Source of the DNA: Paracoccus sp. MKU1
Lineage (GTDB): Bacteria > Pseudomonadota > Alphaproteobacteria > Rhodobacterales > Rhodobacteraceae
Direction: 5' to 3'
Length of the DNA stretch: 64,000 bases
NCBI RefSeq assembly: GCF_001447385.1
Contig: NZ_LLWQ01000008.1
Coordinates: 48,040-112,039, forward strand
Shown here: positions 1 to 8,885 of the stretch, piece after piece
Layout of the letters: every line of letters starts with the position of its first letter
Position numbering within the stretch: position 1 is the stretch's first letter
Position numbers and translations under genes: made by a program
The notes under the pieces: generated by a model
The model's input: only the letters and a program-made list of their open reading frames with translations
Told to the model about the DNA's origin: nothing
Databases searched by the model: none

Positions 1-1
1 C

Positions 2-1588
2 GTCGCCTGGATCCCCGGCAATCCGCATTTCCAGGACCGCCCGGACGCCGAGGGGGGCACCAGGGTGGATCGCGCCGCCGTCCACGATTACATGCGCCAC
101 GAGGCCGGCAACAAATACGACGCCGCCTTCGTCGATGCCTATCTGGATTACGGCCCAAAGATGCTGCGCTTCATGGAGCGGGAGACCGAGGTGGAATTCA
201 CCCCCTCGCTTTACCCCGACTATCACCCCGAGGCGCCGGGCGGGGCGCAGATCGGCCGCTCGGTGACCGCCGCCGCCTATGACGGGCGCCGGCTGGGCAA
301 GGAGTTCAAGCGCCTGCGCCAGCCGCTGAAGACGATCACCTTCATGGGGATGATGTTCAACTCGTCGAACAACGACCTGAAGCATTTCTTCAACTTCACC
401 AGGTCGCCGGTCTCGGCCGCCTATGTCGCGAAACGGCTGGCGGTACACATCGCGCATCTGGCGCGCTACGGGCGCGGCGTGCAGCTGACCTCGGGCAATG
501 CGCTGGCGGCGCGGCTGGCGAAATCGGCCCTGGATCTGGGCATCGAAATCGTGACCGAGGCGCCGGTCGCCGAATTGCTGCATCAAGACGGCCGCGTCGG
601 CGGCGTGGTCGCCAGCATCGACGGCCAGCGCCGCGAGATCCGCGCGGCGCGCGGCGTGGTGCTGGCGGCGGGGGGCTTTGCCCGCGACCTGGCCCGGATC
701 AAGGCGCTCTATCCGCATGTCCGGGAGGGCGGCGAGCATTTCACGCCCGTCCCCGAAGGCAATACCGGCGACGGCATCGCCCTGGGCGAACGGGCCGGCG
801 GGCACCTGTCGCAGGGCCTGCCGAACAGCGCCGCCTGGATGCCGGTGTCCAAGGTGCCCTTTCCGGGCGGCGCCATCGCCTTCCCGCATCTGGTCGACCG
901 CTACAAGCCCGGCTTCATCATGGTGAATCCGGCCGGGCGGCGCTTCGTCAACGAAAGCCATTCCTATCACGATGTCGGCGCGGCGATGATCGAGACCTGC
1001 CGCGGCCTCGGCAGGACCGAGGCCTGGCTGATCGCCGATCACCGCACCATCCGCAAATACGGCATCGGCTTCGTGAAGCCCTATCCGATGCCGCTGGGGC
1101 CGCATATCCGCAACGGCTATCTCAGACGCGGCAAGACCATCCAGGATCTGGCCCGCCAGATCGGCGTCGACCCCGAGACGCTGGCGAAAGAGGTCGAAAC
1201 CTATAACGACAGCGCGCGGCGGGGCGAGGACCGGCAGTTCGGCCGCGGCAGCTCCGCCTTCAACCGCTATCTCGGCGATGCCAACCACAAGCCCAATCCG
1301 AATGTCGCGCCCGTGGAAAACGGTCCTTTCTATGCCTTGCATATCGTGATGGGCGATCTGGGCACATTCCCCGGCCTGGTCACCGACACGCAGGCGCGGG
1401 TGCTGGATGGCGACGGCACCCCGATCCCGGGCCTCTATGCGGCGGGCAATGATGCGGCCTCGATCATGGGCGGCGCCTATCCGGGCGCGGGCATCACCAT
1501 CGGCCCGGCCATGACCTTCGGCTATGTCGCCGGGCTGTCGCTGGCCGGACGCATCGCCGATCACCGGGCCGGTCAGGCCGCGGAATGA
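2..1588 (+). CDS. FAD-binding dehydrogenase (fumarate reductase / ketosteroid dehydrogenase-like flavoprotein), 5' end cut by window
   Basis: The reading frame is open from base 2 without a start, so the N-terminal Rossmann motif lies outside the window and the GTG at 65 is internal. Seen: a GVVLAAGGFARD segment (FAD contact) and a C-terminal GLYAAGNDAASIMGGAYPGAG stretch, the usual FAD-domain signature of the FAD_binding_2 flavoproteins that includes fumarate reductase-like and 3-ketosteroid delta-1-dehydrogenase-like enzymes. Such proteins oxidise or reduce a C-C bond next to a carbonyl. The stop overlaps the ATG-containing leader of the NIPSNAP gene, suggesting an operon. The substrate cannot be read from sequence. 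A MarR regulator and an SDR nearby suggest catabolism of an organic acid or cyclic ketone (inference). Confidence 0.85.
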   Translation, partial: VAWIPGNPHFQDRPDAEGGTRVDRAAVHDYMRHEAGNKYDAAFVDAYLDYGPKMLRFMERETEVEFTPSLYPDYHPEAPGGAQIGRSVTAAAYDGRRLGKEFKRLRQPLKTITFMGMMFNSSNNDLKHFFNFTRSPVSAAYVAKRLAVHIAHLARYGRGVQLTSGNALAARLAKSALDLGIEIVTEAPVAELLHQDGRVGGVVASIDGQRREIRAARGVVLAAGGFARDLARIKALYPHVREGGEHFTPVPEGNTGDGIALGERAGGHLSQGLPNSAAWMPVSKVPFPGGAIAFPHLVDRYKPGFIMVNPAGRRFVNESHSYHDVGAAMIETCRGLGRTEAWLIADHRTIRKYGIGFVKPYPMPLGPHIRNGYLRRGKTIQDLARQIGVDPETLAKEVETYNDSARRGEDRQFGRGSSAFNRYLGDANHKPNPNVAPVENGPFYALHIVMGDLGTFPGLVTDTQARVLDGDGTPIPGLYAAGNDAASIMGGAYPGAGITIGPAMTFGYVAGLSLAGRIADHRAGQAAE

Positions 1589-1605
1589 CCCCAAGGGAGA
1601 GCCAG

Positions 1606-1950
1606 ATGTTCACCGCCCCCGCCGACCGCCCGCTGATCAATCTTCGCTGCTATACCATCGCGCCGCGGAAGATGGGCGAATTCCTCGAGGTCTTCGACCG
1701 GCTGGCCATGCCCGTGCTGATCCGCAGCCTCGGCGCACCGATCGGTTTCTACACCAGCACGGTCGGCACGCTGAACCAGGCCGTGCATCTTTGGGCCTAC
1801 AAGGACATGGCCGACATGGAGGCCCGCTGGCAGGCCCGCGACACCGATCCCGATTTCGCCGAATACCTGCGGGCATCGGCCCATCTGATCGTCGCGCAAG
1901 AGGACCGGCTGCTGAAGGCCGCGGCCCTGCCCTCGCTGGCCGGGGCCTAG
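1606..1950 (+). CDS. NIPSNAP family protein
   Basis: A 114-residue protein made of a single NIPSNAP (dimeric alpha/beta-barrel) domain. The N-terminal INLRCYTIAPRKMGEFLEVF and the central VHLWAYKDMADMEARW are typical of the family. I chose ATG 1606 because AAGGGAGA at 1593-1600 is a well-placed ribosome site; an in-frame ATG at 1585 overlaps the upstream stop but lacks one. Family members in bacteria often sit beside flavoprotein dehydrogenases in catabolic clusters, as here; their biochemical role is not established. The 3' end overlaps the convergent MarR gene by 4 bases: the palindrome CTAG at 1947-1950 supplies the stop codon of both genes. Confidence 0.85.
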   Translation: MFTAPADRPLINLRCYTIAPRKMGEFLEVFDRLAMPVLIRSLGAPIGFYTSTVGTLNQAVHLWAYKDMADMEARWQARDTDPDFAEYLRASAHLIVAQEDRLLKAAALPSLAGA

Positions 1951-2420
1951 CGGTCCGGGCCGGCGCGGCGTTGCGCGTCTTCCTCGACCTTGGGCAGATT
2001 GGCGATCAGGCGATGGAAATAGCTCAGCAATTGCTCGGTCTCGGCGGCGTCGAAGCCGGACAGAAGCGCGCTCTCGCGGGCGCGGGCGACGGGCAGCACC
2101 GCGCGATGCAGCTCCAGCCCCTCGCGGGTCAGGTTGGCTTCGCGCCGGCGACGGGCGCCGTCGCGCATCTCGACCAGGCCGCGCTTTTCCATCGCGGTCA
2201 GCGCCCGGCTGATCGAGCTTTTGTCCAGGCCGATGGAATTGGCCATGGCGATGACGTTCGACCAGGGCTCGACTGCCAGATGGCACAGGATCCGCCATTC
2301 CACGACGCCGATCTGGAAGCGCTGGTGGTATTCCTGCGAGGCCCCCGCCCCCAGCCGGCTGGAAAAGCGGGTGCTCAGCGCGCCGATGCAGCGGTTCAGG
2401 TCGAAATGATCGGATTGCAT
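1947..2420 (-). CDS. MarR family transcriptional regulator
   Basis: A 157-residue winged-helix regulator. The recognition helix region reads MANSIGLDKSSISRALTAME, followed by a basic wing (RDGARRRREANLT), as in MarR/PecS-type repressors that release DNA on binding a small phenolic or other aromatic ligand. It converges on the dehydrogenase/NIPSNAP pair and is divergent from the SDR gene at 2549, with about 128 bases between the start codons. It is therefore placed to control the SDR, itself and perhaps the neighbouring catabolic genes (inference). I could not pick out a convincing palindromic operator in the divergent gap. Confidence 0.88.
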   Translation of the reverse strand: MQSDHFDLNRCIGALSTRFSSRLGAGASQEYHQRFQIGVVEWRILCHLAVEPWSNVIAMANSIGLDKSSISRALTAMEKRGLVEMRDGARRRREANLTREGLELHRAVLPVARARESALLSGFDAAETEQLLSYFHRLIANLPKVEEDAQRRAGPDR

Positions 2421-2548
2421 GCGGGTCTCCTTGCCCCATGCCTAGCGGATTTTTCGCCGCTGCCAAGCCCCCCAATCGCCGCCGTCCGCGAGAAACAGCG
2501 CCCCGGACCAGCCGGCATCGCAACCAGAATGAGCAAAGGAGAACAGGA

Positions 2549-3325
2549 ATGAACTGGCTTCAACTCGAAGGAAAGATCGTCGTGGTCACCGGCGCGGCCG
2601 GCGGCATCGGCCAGGCTCTGGCACGCGCCTTCGCGAGCCAGGCTGCCCGGGTGGTGGTGCTGGATCGCGATGCCGCCGGGCTGGAGGCGCTGGCCCAGGA
2701 TCTGGGCAACGGCGCCTTCGGGCTGGCCTGCGACATCTCGCGTCCCGAGGAGATCGCCGCGGCGGCGGACAGGGTCGAAGCCGAAGGCGGGGCGGATGTC
2801 CTGGTGAACAATGCCGCCATCCTGCGTGCCGGCCCCCTGGAAAGCGTCGCCGAGGCCGACTGGTCGGCCATGCTGCGCATCAACCTCACCGGCTATCTGC
2901 TGATGGCGCAATCCTTCGGCAAGGCGATGCTGGCACGGGGTGAAGGCGCGCTGGTCCATATCGCCTCGATCGCCGGCAGCCAGCCGCAGCCCGCGAGCGG
3001 TGCCTATTCGGCGTCGAAGGCGGCGACGCTGATGCTGTCGCGGCAGCTGGCGCAGGAATGGGGGCCGCGCGGGGTGCGATCGAACTGCGTCAGTCCCGGC
3101 CTGGTCCGCACGCCCCTGTCGGAAGCCTTCTATGCCGATCCCGAGGTGAAGGCCCGGCGCGAGCGGATGGTGCCGCTGCGCCGCATCGCCACGCCCGGGG
3201 ACATGGCCGATGCCGCGCTGTTCCTGGCCTCGCCCCGCGCCTCTTATGTCACCGGCCAGGACATCGTCGTCGATGGCGGCCTGTCGCAATCGCTGATGGG
3301 GCTGGTGCCGCGCCCGGGATATTGA
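2549..3325 (+). CDS. SDR family NAD(P)-dependent oxidoreductase
   Basis: A 258-residue classical short-chain dehydrogenase. Seen in order: the TGAAGGIGQ cofactor loop near residue 15, VNNAAI, the catalytic Ser in IASIAGSQ, and the YSASK active site. The C-terminal TGQDIVVDGG is the usual end of the fold. ATG 2549 is preceded by AAAGGAGA at 2535-2542, which decides the start over longer in-frame candidates that overlap the MarR promoter region. Transcribed divergently from the MarR gene and probably part of the same catabolic module. The substrate is unknown; candidates are hydroxyacyl or cyclic alcohol substrates. Confidence 0.88.
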   Translation: MNWLQLEGKIVVVTGAAGGIGQALARAFASQAARVVVLDRDAAGLEALAQDLGNGAFGLACDISRPEEIAAAADRVEAEGGADVLVNNAAILRAGPLESVAEADWSAMLRINLTGYLLMAQSFGKAMLARGEGALVHIASIAGSQPQPASGAYSASKAATLMLSRQLAQEWGPRGVRSNCVSPGLVRTPLSEAFYADPEVKARRERMVPLRRIATPGDMADAALFLASPRASYVTGQDIVVDGGLSQSLMGLVPRPGY

Positions 3326-3353
3326 GGCGACACCGGAATGCCTGTCGCGGCGG

Positions 3354-4205
3354 TCAGTCGGTGAACCTGTCGCGATAGGCGGTCGGGCTCTGCCCCGTCA
3401 TCACCCGGAACCGGCGCGAGAAATAGGACGGGTCGGAAAAGCCCAGCCGATAGCCGATCTCGGCCACCGACAGGCGGGTAAAGGCCAGAAGCCGGCTGGC
3501 CTCGGTCATCACCGCCTTCTCGATATGGCGCGAGGCGCTTTCGCCGGTCGCGGCGCGGCAGATCCGGTTCAGGTGCCCCGGCGTGATCGACAGGGCCGAG
3601 GCATAGTCGGCCATTCCCCAGCCTTCGCCCAGATGCTGCGCGATCAGCCGGTCCAGCACCAGCATCCGGCGCTGCGCCAGCGAGGCGATCGCATCGCCCT
3701 GCCGGGCGGCGATCCCGGCGATCGCCGCCAGCAACGCCTGCGCCAGCGACGCGAGCAACGCGGCCCGAAAGGCGCCGGTCTCGCCGAATGCCGCATGGAT
3801 CTGTTGGCCAAGCCACATCACCCGCGCATCCGCACGGCTTGAAAACGGCCTGGACAGGCGCAAAGCCAGCTCGTCCGACCCGGCCGAGACCGCCGCCGCG
3901 ACCGTCAGCGGAATCGAGAGCACCAGCCCCTCGCTGCCTTGCCGGAACTTGAACCCATGCACGGATCGTGCCGGCACGAACAGGAACTCCCCGTCCTCCA
4001 CCCTTCTGCCCTGCCCGTCGATCTGGGCCTGGGCCTGCCCTTGCCGCATCAGGAAGACCTGGACCATCTCGCGGTGGCGATGGGCCGAGATCTCCCAGTC
4101 ATGCAGCCGCGCCCGGTCCCAGATCCGCTCGCAATGCACCACGTCCGGAAAGGCCGAGGTCTCGCCGAACAGGGTGAAGACCGGAATTTGCGACGACAAG
4201 CCCAT
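3354..4205 (-). CDS. AraC family regulator, PobR-like (4-hydroxybenzoate utilisation)
   Basis: A 283-residue regulator with an N-terminal cupin-like sensor (HCERIWDRARLHDWEISAHRH, then HREMVQVFLM) and a C-terminal double helix-turn-helix (YASALSITPGHLNRICR and IGYRLGFSDPSYFSRRFR). The N-terminal pattern, PDVVHCERI followed by LHDW and HRH, is that of PobR-type activators that sense 4-hydroxybenzoate. ATG 4205 was chosen because the frame upstream of it is the antisense of the pobA remnant. The remnant lies divergently just upstream, where the target gene of PobR normally sits, so this regulator appears to have lost its neighbour target. It looks intact. Confidence 0.85.
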   Translation of the reverse strand: MGLSSQIPVFTLFGETSAFPDVVHCERIWDRARLHDWEISAHRHREMVQVFLMRQGQAQAQIDGQGRRVEDGEFLFVPARSVHGFKFRQGSEGLVLSIPLTVAAAVSAGSDELALRLSRPFSSRADARVMWLGQQIHAAFGETGAFRAALLASLAQALLAAIAGIAARQGDAIASLAQRRMLVLDRLIAQHLGEGWGMADYASALSITPGHLNRICRAATGESASRHIEKAVMTEASRLLAFTRLSVAEIGYRLGFSDPSYFSRRFRVMTGQSPTAYRDRFTD

Positions 4206-4274
4206 GCAAGAATAATACCATCCGACGCCGCCGGCGTCCATTCGCACACCGGCCAGCAAGGCCCGGACAGGAGG

Positions 4275-4475
4275 ATCATCGCCACGAACATCCAGGCCGT
4301 CATCATCGGCGGCCGGCCTTCGGGCCTGCTGCTGCCGCAGCTTCTGAACCGCGCCGGCATCCTGGAATGGGGCAGCGTCGCGCTGCTGCGCGAGGCCGGG
4401 ATCGGCGCCCGCCTGGAAGCCCAGGGCATCCTGCATGACGGTCGAATCGTGCAGTCACGCCGATCTAGAAAATAG
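4275..4475 (+). pseudogene. pobA: Remnant of pobA (4-hydroxybenzoate 3-monooxygenase), internally deleted and truncated
   Basis: Translation from about 4275 gives IATNIQAVIIGGRPSGLLL, a match to the N-terminus of PobA flavoprotein hydroxylases, normally close to TQVAIIGAGPSGLLLGQLL. The FAD loop has degenerated from GAGPSG to GGRPSG, and there is no start codon at the expected place after the ribosome site-like AGGAGG at 4269-4274. After PQLLNRAGI the frame jumps to LEWGSVALLREAGIGARL, skipping the roughly 25 residues that normally separate these blocks, and a TAG ends it at 4473-4475 after some 66 codons. The intact enzyme is about 390 residues. This is a gene fossil rather than a functional enzyme. 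Confidence 0.8.
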
Positions 4476-4586
4476 TAAGGCGGGGCCGGAAAACCGGCCC
4501 CGCAAAATCAACGGCTTGGAAAAGCTATACCCCGATCTCGGCCGAAACTACCTCGAGCGGGCACCAACTTTCGCCCGATTTACACT

Positions 4587-4898
4587 TCAATGCGTCCAGG
4601 GCGCGCGACGGTCGCTGGCGAAGTTCTCGCCATAGCCGCGGGAGCGGATGTTCGGGGCGCGGGTATGCGGCTCGATCACCTCATAGTCCAGGCCGTTTTC
4701 GCGGGCATAATCCTCGGCCTGCTTGCGGGTCTCGAAGCGCAGGCGGATCTGGCTCTGGGTGTCGTCGCTGCTGGTCCAGCCCATCAGCGGGTCGATTTCG
4801 CGCGCATCGGCGGCCGGAAAGACCAGCAGCCATTCCTTGGTGCGGGCCGTGCCGGATTGCATGGCGTTGCGGGCGGGCTTGTAGATGCGGACGCGCAT
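4587..4898 (-). CDS. NADH:ubiquinone oxidoreductase accessory subunit, NDUFS4-like (ETC complex I subunit)
   Basis: A 103-residue protein matching the NDUFS4 / 18-kDa accessory subunit of complex I (family ETC_C1_NDUFA4/NDUFS4). Seen: the N-terminal [21 protein letters not shown], then [20 protein letters not shown] and the C-terminal RSRGYGENF. This subunit is found in alphaproteobacteria and mitochondria and stabilises the NADH-oxidising arm. It stands alone, divergent from uvrB, and not in the nuo operon, which is usual. A second accessory subunit (NDUFA12-like) is at 50320-50694. Confidence 0.9.
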   Translation of the reverse strand: MRVRIYKPARNAMQSGTARTKEWLLVFPAADAREIDPLMGWTSSDDTQSQIRLRFETRKQAEDYARENGLDYEVIEPHTRAPNIRSRGYGENFASDRRAPWTH

Positions 4899-5086
4899 GG
4901 CGGGAACTCTCTGCTCTTGCTTGTCGCCTTATCCCCGATGCAGGCCGGGCGATCAAGATGCCCGGCGCGCGATTTCCCGCCACGCAGCCCGGATTGCCGC
5001 GGCGAAAGCGCGCGATCTTCGCCCGCCGGGCTTGCATCGCGGCGCGAATGCGCCAGATTCAGCCAGGCAGGAACAAAGGTGAAACC

Positions 5087-7273
5087 ATGGGTCACAACAA
5101 CACCAACGCCCCCGTCGCGCGCTTTGCCGAGGTGACCCGGCCCAAGCTCGAGGGCGGCCGGCGCTTCGTCATGCGTTCCGAGTTCCAGCCCGCCGGCGAC
5201 CAGCCCACCGCCATCGCCGAACTGTCGCAGGGCGTCATGGCGGGCGAACGCGACCAGGTGCTGCTGGGCGCCACCGGCACCGGCAAGACCTTCACCATGG
5301 CCAAGGTGATCGAGGCAACGCAGCGCCCGGCGATCATCCTGGCGCCCAACAAGACGCTGGCGGCCCAGCTTTACGGCGAGTTCAAGGGCTTCTTCCCCGA
5401 AAACGCCGTCGAATATTTCGTCAGCTATTACGACTACTACCAGCCCGAGGCCTATGTGCCGCGCAGCGACACCTATATCGAGAAGGAATCGCAGATCAAC
5501 GAGGCCATCGACCGGATGCGCCATTCGGCCACCCGGGCGCTGCTGGAACGCGACGACGTGATCATCGTCGCCTCGGTTTCCTGCATCTACGGCATCGGCT
5601 CGGTCGAGACCTATTCGGCGATGACCCAGGACATGGTGGTCGGCCAGCTCTACGACCAGCGCGAATTTTTGGCCGAGCTGGTGGCGCAGCAATATCGCCG
5701 GCTCGACGCCGCCTTCCAGCGCGGCGGCTTCCGCGTGCGCGGCGACGTGGTCGAGGTCTGGCCGGCCCACCTGGAAGACCGGGCCTGGCGCTTTGACTTC
5801 TTCGGAAACGAACTTGAATCGATTACCGAATTCGATCCTCTGACCGGCGCCAAGACCGACAGCTTCCAGCAGATCCGCATCTATGCCAACAGCCACTATG
5901 TCACCCCTCGCCCAACTTTACAGCAGGCAATCAAGGGGATACGCGCCGAACTTCAGACACGACTGAAACAGCTCGCCGACGAAGGCAAGCTGCTGGAGGC
6001 GCAGCGGCTTGAACAGCGCACGAACTTCGATCTGGAAATGCTTGAAGCCACTGGGGTTTGCAACGGGATCGAGAACTATTCCCGCTATCTGACCGGCCGC
6101 GCGCCGGGCGAGCCGCCGCCGACGCTGTTCGAGTTCATCCCCGACAATGCCATCGTCTTCGCGGATGAATCCCACGTCTCGGTGCCGCAGATCGGCGGCA
6201 TGTATCGCGGCGACTTCCGGCGCAAGTTCACACTGGCCGAACATGGCTTCCGCCTGCCCAGCTGCATGGACAACCGGCCGCTGAAATTCGAGGAATGGGA
6301 CGCGATGCGCCCGCAATCCGTCTTTGTCAGCGCCACCCCCGCGCAATGGGAACTGGACCAGACCGGCGGCGTCTTTACCGAGCAGGTCATCCGCCCCACC
6401 GGCCTTCTGGACCCGCAGGTCGAGATCCGCCCGGTCGAGATGCAGGTGGACGACCTGCTGGACGAGGTGCGCAAGGTCTCGGCAGCCGGCATGCGCACCC
6501 TGGTCACCACCCTGACCAAGCGCATGGCCGAGGACCTGACCGAATACCTGCACGAACAGGGCATCCGCGTGCGCTACATGCACAGCGACATCGACACCAT
6601 CGAGCGCATCGAGATCCTGCGCGACCTGCGGCTCGGCGCCTTCGACGTCCTCGTGGGCATCAACCTGCTGCGCGAGGGGCTGGACATTCCCGAATGCGGG
6701 CTGGTGGCGATCCTCGATGCCGACAAGGAGGGCTTCCTGCGCTCGGAAACCTCGCTGATCCAGACCATCGGCCGGGCGGCGCGGAACGCCGACGGACGGG
6801 TCATCATGTATGCCGACCGCGTCACCGGCAGCATGGAACGCGCCATGGCCGAGACCGAGCGCCGGCGCCAGAAGCAGATCGCCTATAACGAGGCGCATGG
6901 CATCACGCCGCAGACTGTGCGCAAGAATGTCGAGGACGTGCTGGCCGGGCTGTGGCAGGGTGATACCGATCAGGCGCGCATCACCACCAAGGTCGCGAAA
7001 CCGCTGGTCGGCGCCAATCTGGCGGCCCATCTGGACGCGCTACGGGCCCAGATGCGCAAGGCGGCCGAGAACCTGGAGTTCGAAGAGGCCGCGCGACTGC
7101 GCGACGAGGTCAAGCGGCTGGAGGCGGTCGAGCTGGCGATTGCCGACGACCCGCTGGCCCGGCAATCCGCCATCGAGGAGGCGGCCGAGGCGGCGGTCAA
7201 GTCCTCGGGGCGCTCGACCGCCGGGCGGGCCGGGCAGCGCGGCGGCAACAAGCGGTCGCGCCGCCGCGGTTGA
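5087..7273 (+). CDS. uvrB: Excinuclease ABC subunit UvrB
   Basis: A 728-residue UvrB. Seen: [10 protein letters not shown], the Walker A GATGTGKT at about 61-68, and the beta-hairpin [12 protein letters not shown] that clamps damaged DNA. Then come the helicase motifs [18 protein letters not shown] and [11 protein letters not shown], and a C-terminal UVR domain ([18 protein letters not shown]) that contacts UvrC. It verifies lesions delivered by UvrA in nucleotide excision repair. ATG 5087 gives the family-like N-terminus; the upstream in-frame codons lie in the divergent promoter region shared with the NDUFS4-like gene. The C-terminal tail beyond the UVR domain is rich in Arg, Gly and Ser. 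Confidence 0.97.
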   Translation: MGHNNTNAPVARFAEVTRPKLEGGRRFVMRSEFQPAGDQPTAIAELSQGVMAGERDQVLLGATGTGKTFTMAKVIEATQRPAIILAPNKTLAAQLYGEFKGFFPENAVEYFVSYYDYYQPEAYVPRSDTYIEKESQINEAIDRMRHSATRALLERDDVIIVASVSCIYGIGSVETYSAMTQDMVVGQLYDQREFLAELVAQQYRRLDAAFQRGGFRVRGDVVEVWPAHLEDRAWRFDFFGNELESITEFDPLTGAKTDSFQQIRIYANSHYVTPRPTLQQAIKGIRAELQTRLKQLADEGKLLEAQRLEQRTNFDLEMLEATGVCNGIENYSRYLTGRAPGEPPPTLFEFIPDNAIVFADESHVSVPQIGGMYRGDFRRKFTLAEHGFRLPSCMDNRPLKFEEWDAMRPQSVFVSATPAQWELDQTGGVFTEQVIRPTGLLDPQVEIRPVEMQVDDLLDEVRKVSAAGMRTLVTTLTKRMAEDLTEYLHEQGIRVRYMHSDIDTIERIEILRDLRLGAFDVLVGINLLREGLDIPECGLVAILDADKEGFLRSETSLIQTIGRAARNADGRVIMYADRVTGSMERAMAETERRRQKQIAYNEAHGITPQTVRKNVEDVLAGLWQGDTDQARITTKVAKPLVGANLAAHLDALRAQMRKAAENLEFEEAARLRDEVKRLEAVELAIADDPLARQSAIEEAAEAAVKSSGRSTAGRAGQRGGNKRSRRRG

Positions 7274-7274
7274 C

Positions 7275-7315
7275 CGCCGGGGCGGAAATCGCGGGAGGCA
7301 GCGCCCGCCCCGGCG
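7275..7315. terminator. Bidirectional hairpin between uvrB and the I78 lipoprotein gene
   Basis: A perfect 11-base inverted repeat, CGCCGGGGCGG at 7275-7285 and CCGCCCCGGCG at 7305-7315, with a 19-base loop. It lies in the 48-base gap between two convergent genes. There is no T-run, so this is a structural guess at a shared transcription end. Confidence 0.4.
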
Positions 7316-7321
7316 CCCCGG

Positions 7322-7609
7322 TCAGCTGCAACTGACCGAAAGCAGCTTGCCGCGGCTGTCCACGATGAAGGTCAGCCGGTCCTGGATCATCTCCATCGTC
7401 ATCGGCCGGTCCTCGCGGGCGATGCGATACATCTGGCCCTCGGGCACCGAGATGGTGGGCGAGGTCTGGCCGATCAGGTGGCTGTAGCGCGCCGCACCGC
7501 AGGGATCGACGGAGACGGTTTCGGGTTCGGGGGGTGGCGGGGCCTCGGGCGTGCAGGCGGCCAGGGCGAAGGGGGCTGCCAGAACGGCAAGGGAAAGCGG
7601 GAGTTTCAT
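7322..7609 (-). CDS. I78 family peptidase inhibitor, lipoprotein
   Basis: A 95-residue lipoprotein: a signal peptide with lipobox ending LAAC, so the predicted lipidated residue is Cys19. A proline-rich linker (TPEAPPPPEPE) follows, then a short domain DPCGAARYSHLIGQ ... MYRIAREDRPMTMEMIQDRL ... VDSRGKLLSVSC. The Cys pair and the pattern CGA-x-x-LIGQ ... RI-x-x ... T/M-x-x-x-x-DRL ... D-x-x-G-x-x-x-V-x-C match the I78 (potato inhibitor I-like, Aspergillus elastase inhibitor) family. Expected in the periplasm, tethered to a membrane. Role is probably protection against serine proteases (family inference). Confidence 0.75.
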   Translation of the reverse strand: MKLPLSLAVLAAPFALAACTPEAPPPPEPETVSVDPCGAARYSHLIGQTSPTISVPEGQMYRIAREDRPMTMEMIQDRLTFIVDSRGKLLSVSCS

Positions 7610-7708
7610 CTTGACCTCATGAGTCTGGACTTACTGCCCACGCAACCCATGAGGCGGCGGTTGGTTTCCCTTAACCCCCGACGATCGGCGGATTTCCGCG
7701 AATGGCGG

Positions 7709-8344
7709 TCAGCCCAGCGCGGCCAGCACCTCCGCGGCCAGCGCCTCGACCTCGGCCCGGGCGGTGGCATTGCGTGCCGTCTCGCCCGCGCCCAGCCCCT
7801 GCCCCAGCGCCTCGGCATAGGCGACGCGGTTGGCAATCTGTGCGGCGGCGACCTCGGCCCCCAGCGCGGCGGCGCCCTCGGCCACCTCGCCGGTCAGCCG
7901 GGCATGCGAGCGGGTCCGGTTCAGCACGATCAGCGTATCGCATCGCTCGCGCCGGGCCAGGTCCAGCACGCCCTCGGTCGCCCAGAGGTCGACATGGCTG
8001 GTCGCCACCGGCACCAGCACCAGATCGGCCACGCGCAAGGCCGGGCGCAGGTCGCTGTCGATCTTGGGCGGCGTGTCGATGATGACGAAATCGAAGCGCT
8101 TCTTCAGCTTGTCGGATTCGTAGCTGGCGCCCCAGGCCGACGAGGTGGTGAATTCCAGCGCCTCGTCCTCGCCCCGCCGGTCCAGCCGTTCCAGGAACCA
8201 GCGGCCCATGCTGCCCTGCGGGTCGGTATCCAGAAGCGCGACCGAATGGCCGCGCCCGCGCAAGGCCACCGCCAGATTGACCGCGATCGTGGTCTTGCCC
8301 GAGCCGCCCTTCTGCTGGGCAATCGTGATGATGCGTCCTGCCAT
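7709..8344 (-). CDS. ParA family ATPase (orphan)
   Basis: A 211-residue deviant-Walker P-loop ATPase: ITIAQQKGGSGKTTIAVNLA carries the signature Lys of KGGxGKT, followed by LLDTDPQGS and VIIDTPP. The size is typical of short ParA-like proteins of the plasmid partition/VirC1 type rather than chromosomal ParA. ATG 8344 gives the conserved N-terminus. No parB or parS is visible next to it, so the cargo is unknown; such orphan ParAs position protein clusters, plasmids or polar machinery. A small monooxygenase-like gene lies 103 bases upstream on the same strand. Confidence 0.88.
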   Translation of the reverse strand: MAGRIITIAQQKGGSGKTTIAVNLAVALRGRGHSVALLDTDPQGSMGRWFLERLDRRGEDEALEFTTSSAWGASYESDKLKKRFDFVIIDTPPKIDSDLRPALRVADLVLVPVATSHVDLWATEGVLDLARRERCDTLIVLNRTRSHARLTGEVAEGAAALGAEVAAAQIANRVAYAEALGQGLGAGETARNATARAEVEALAAEVLAALG

Positions 8345-8447
8345 GAGCCCCTCCGTTCCGGCAATCGCCCGACTGTTTTCTACCAGATTAGGGGCTAAGC
8401 TTGCGCAATGCACGGCTTTTTCGCAGCCGCAGCATCGGCTTTCCGCA

Positions 8448-8771
8448 TCAGGTCTGCCAAGTATCGACCACCTCGTACATCACCGGCTCGAAATGGCGGC
8501 ACATGCCATGGATGGCGCGGTTGCGCGTGCGCATCTCGGGGTTGCGCAGCATGGCCTGATAATCGCGCCGGTCGCGCCATTGCGAATAGGTGCAGATGCG
8601 GGTCTGGGCATCGTTCAGATGAATCGCGCCCGAGACATAGCCGGGCTGATGCCGGATGACCTGATCGTAAGCCTCGTTCAGCGCGTCCAGCACGTCATGC
8701 GCCGTTCCGGGGGTGACCTCGAAGGTGCAGATCACGGTCTGGCCGGTGAATTCCTTGTCGATGCGGGTCAT
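8448..8771 (-). CDS. Antibiotic biosynthesis monooxygenase (ABM)-like small protein
   Basis: A 107-residue protein with a single ABM/dimeric ferredoxin-like barrel: ICTFEVTPGTAHDVLDALNE, then ICTYSQWRDRRDYQAMLRNP. Members range from quinol and anthrone monooxygenases to heme-degrading enzymes and many of unknown role. ATG 8771 has GGGAG upstream. Divergent from the dipeptidase gene and upstream of the orphan ParA on the same strand. No substrate can be inferred. Confidence 0.7.
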   Translation of the reverse strand: MTRIDKEFTGQTVICTFEVTPGTAHDVLDALNEAYDQVIRHQPGYVSGAIHLNDAQTRICTYSQWRDRRDYQAMLRNPEMRTRNRAIHGMCRHFEPVMYEVVDTWQT

Positions 8772-8885
8772 GGTGTTTGGCTCCCTGCTTGGCTGGCTCT
8801 GGCCCCAGCTTACGGCGAAGCGCGGAAGGTTGCAGCGGTTTTCCGTCCGCGCCATGGTGGCGGCGCCTGAGCGAAAGGACATGCC

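Noticed and set aside
4206..4436. N-terminal extension of the AraC/PobR regulator
   Set aside because: The extra 77 codons are the antisense of the pobA remnant. The family-like N-terminus starts at 4205.
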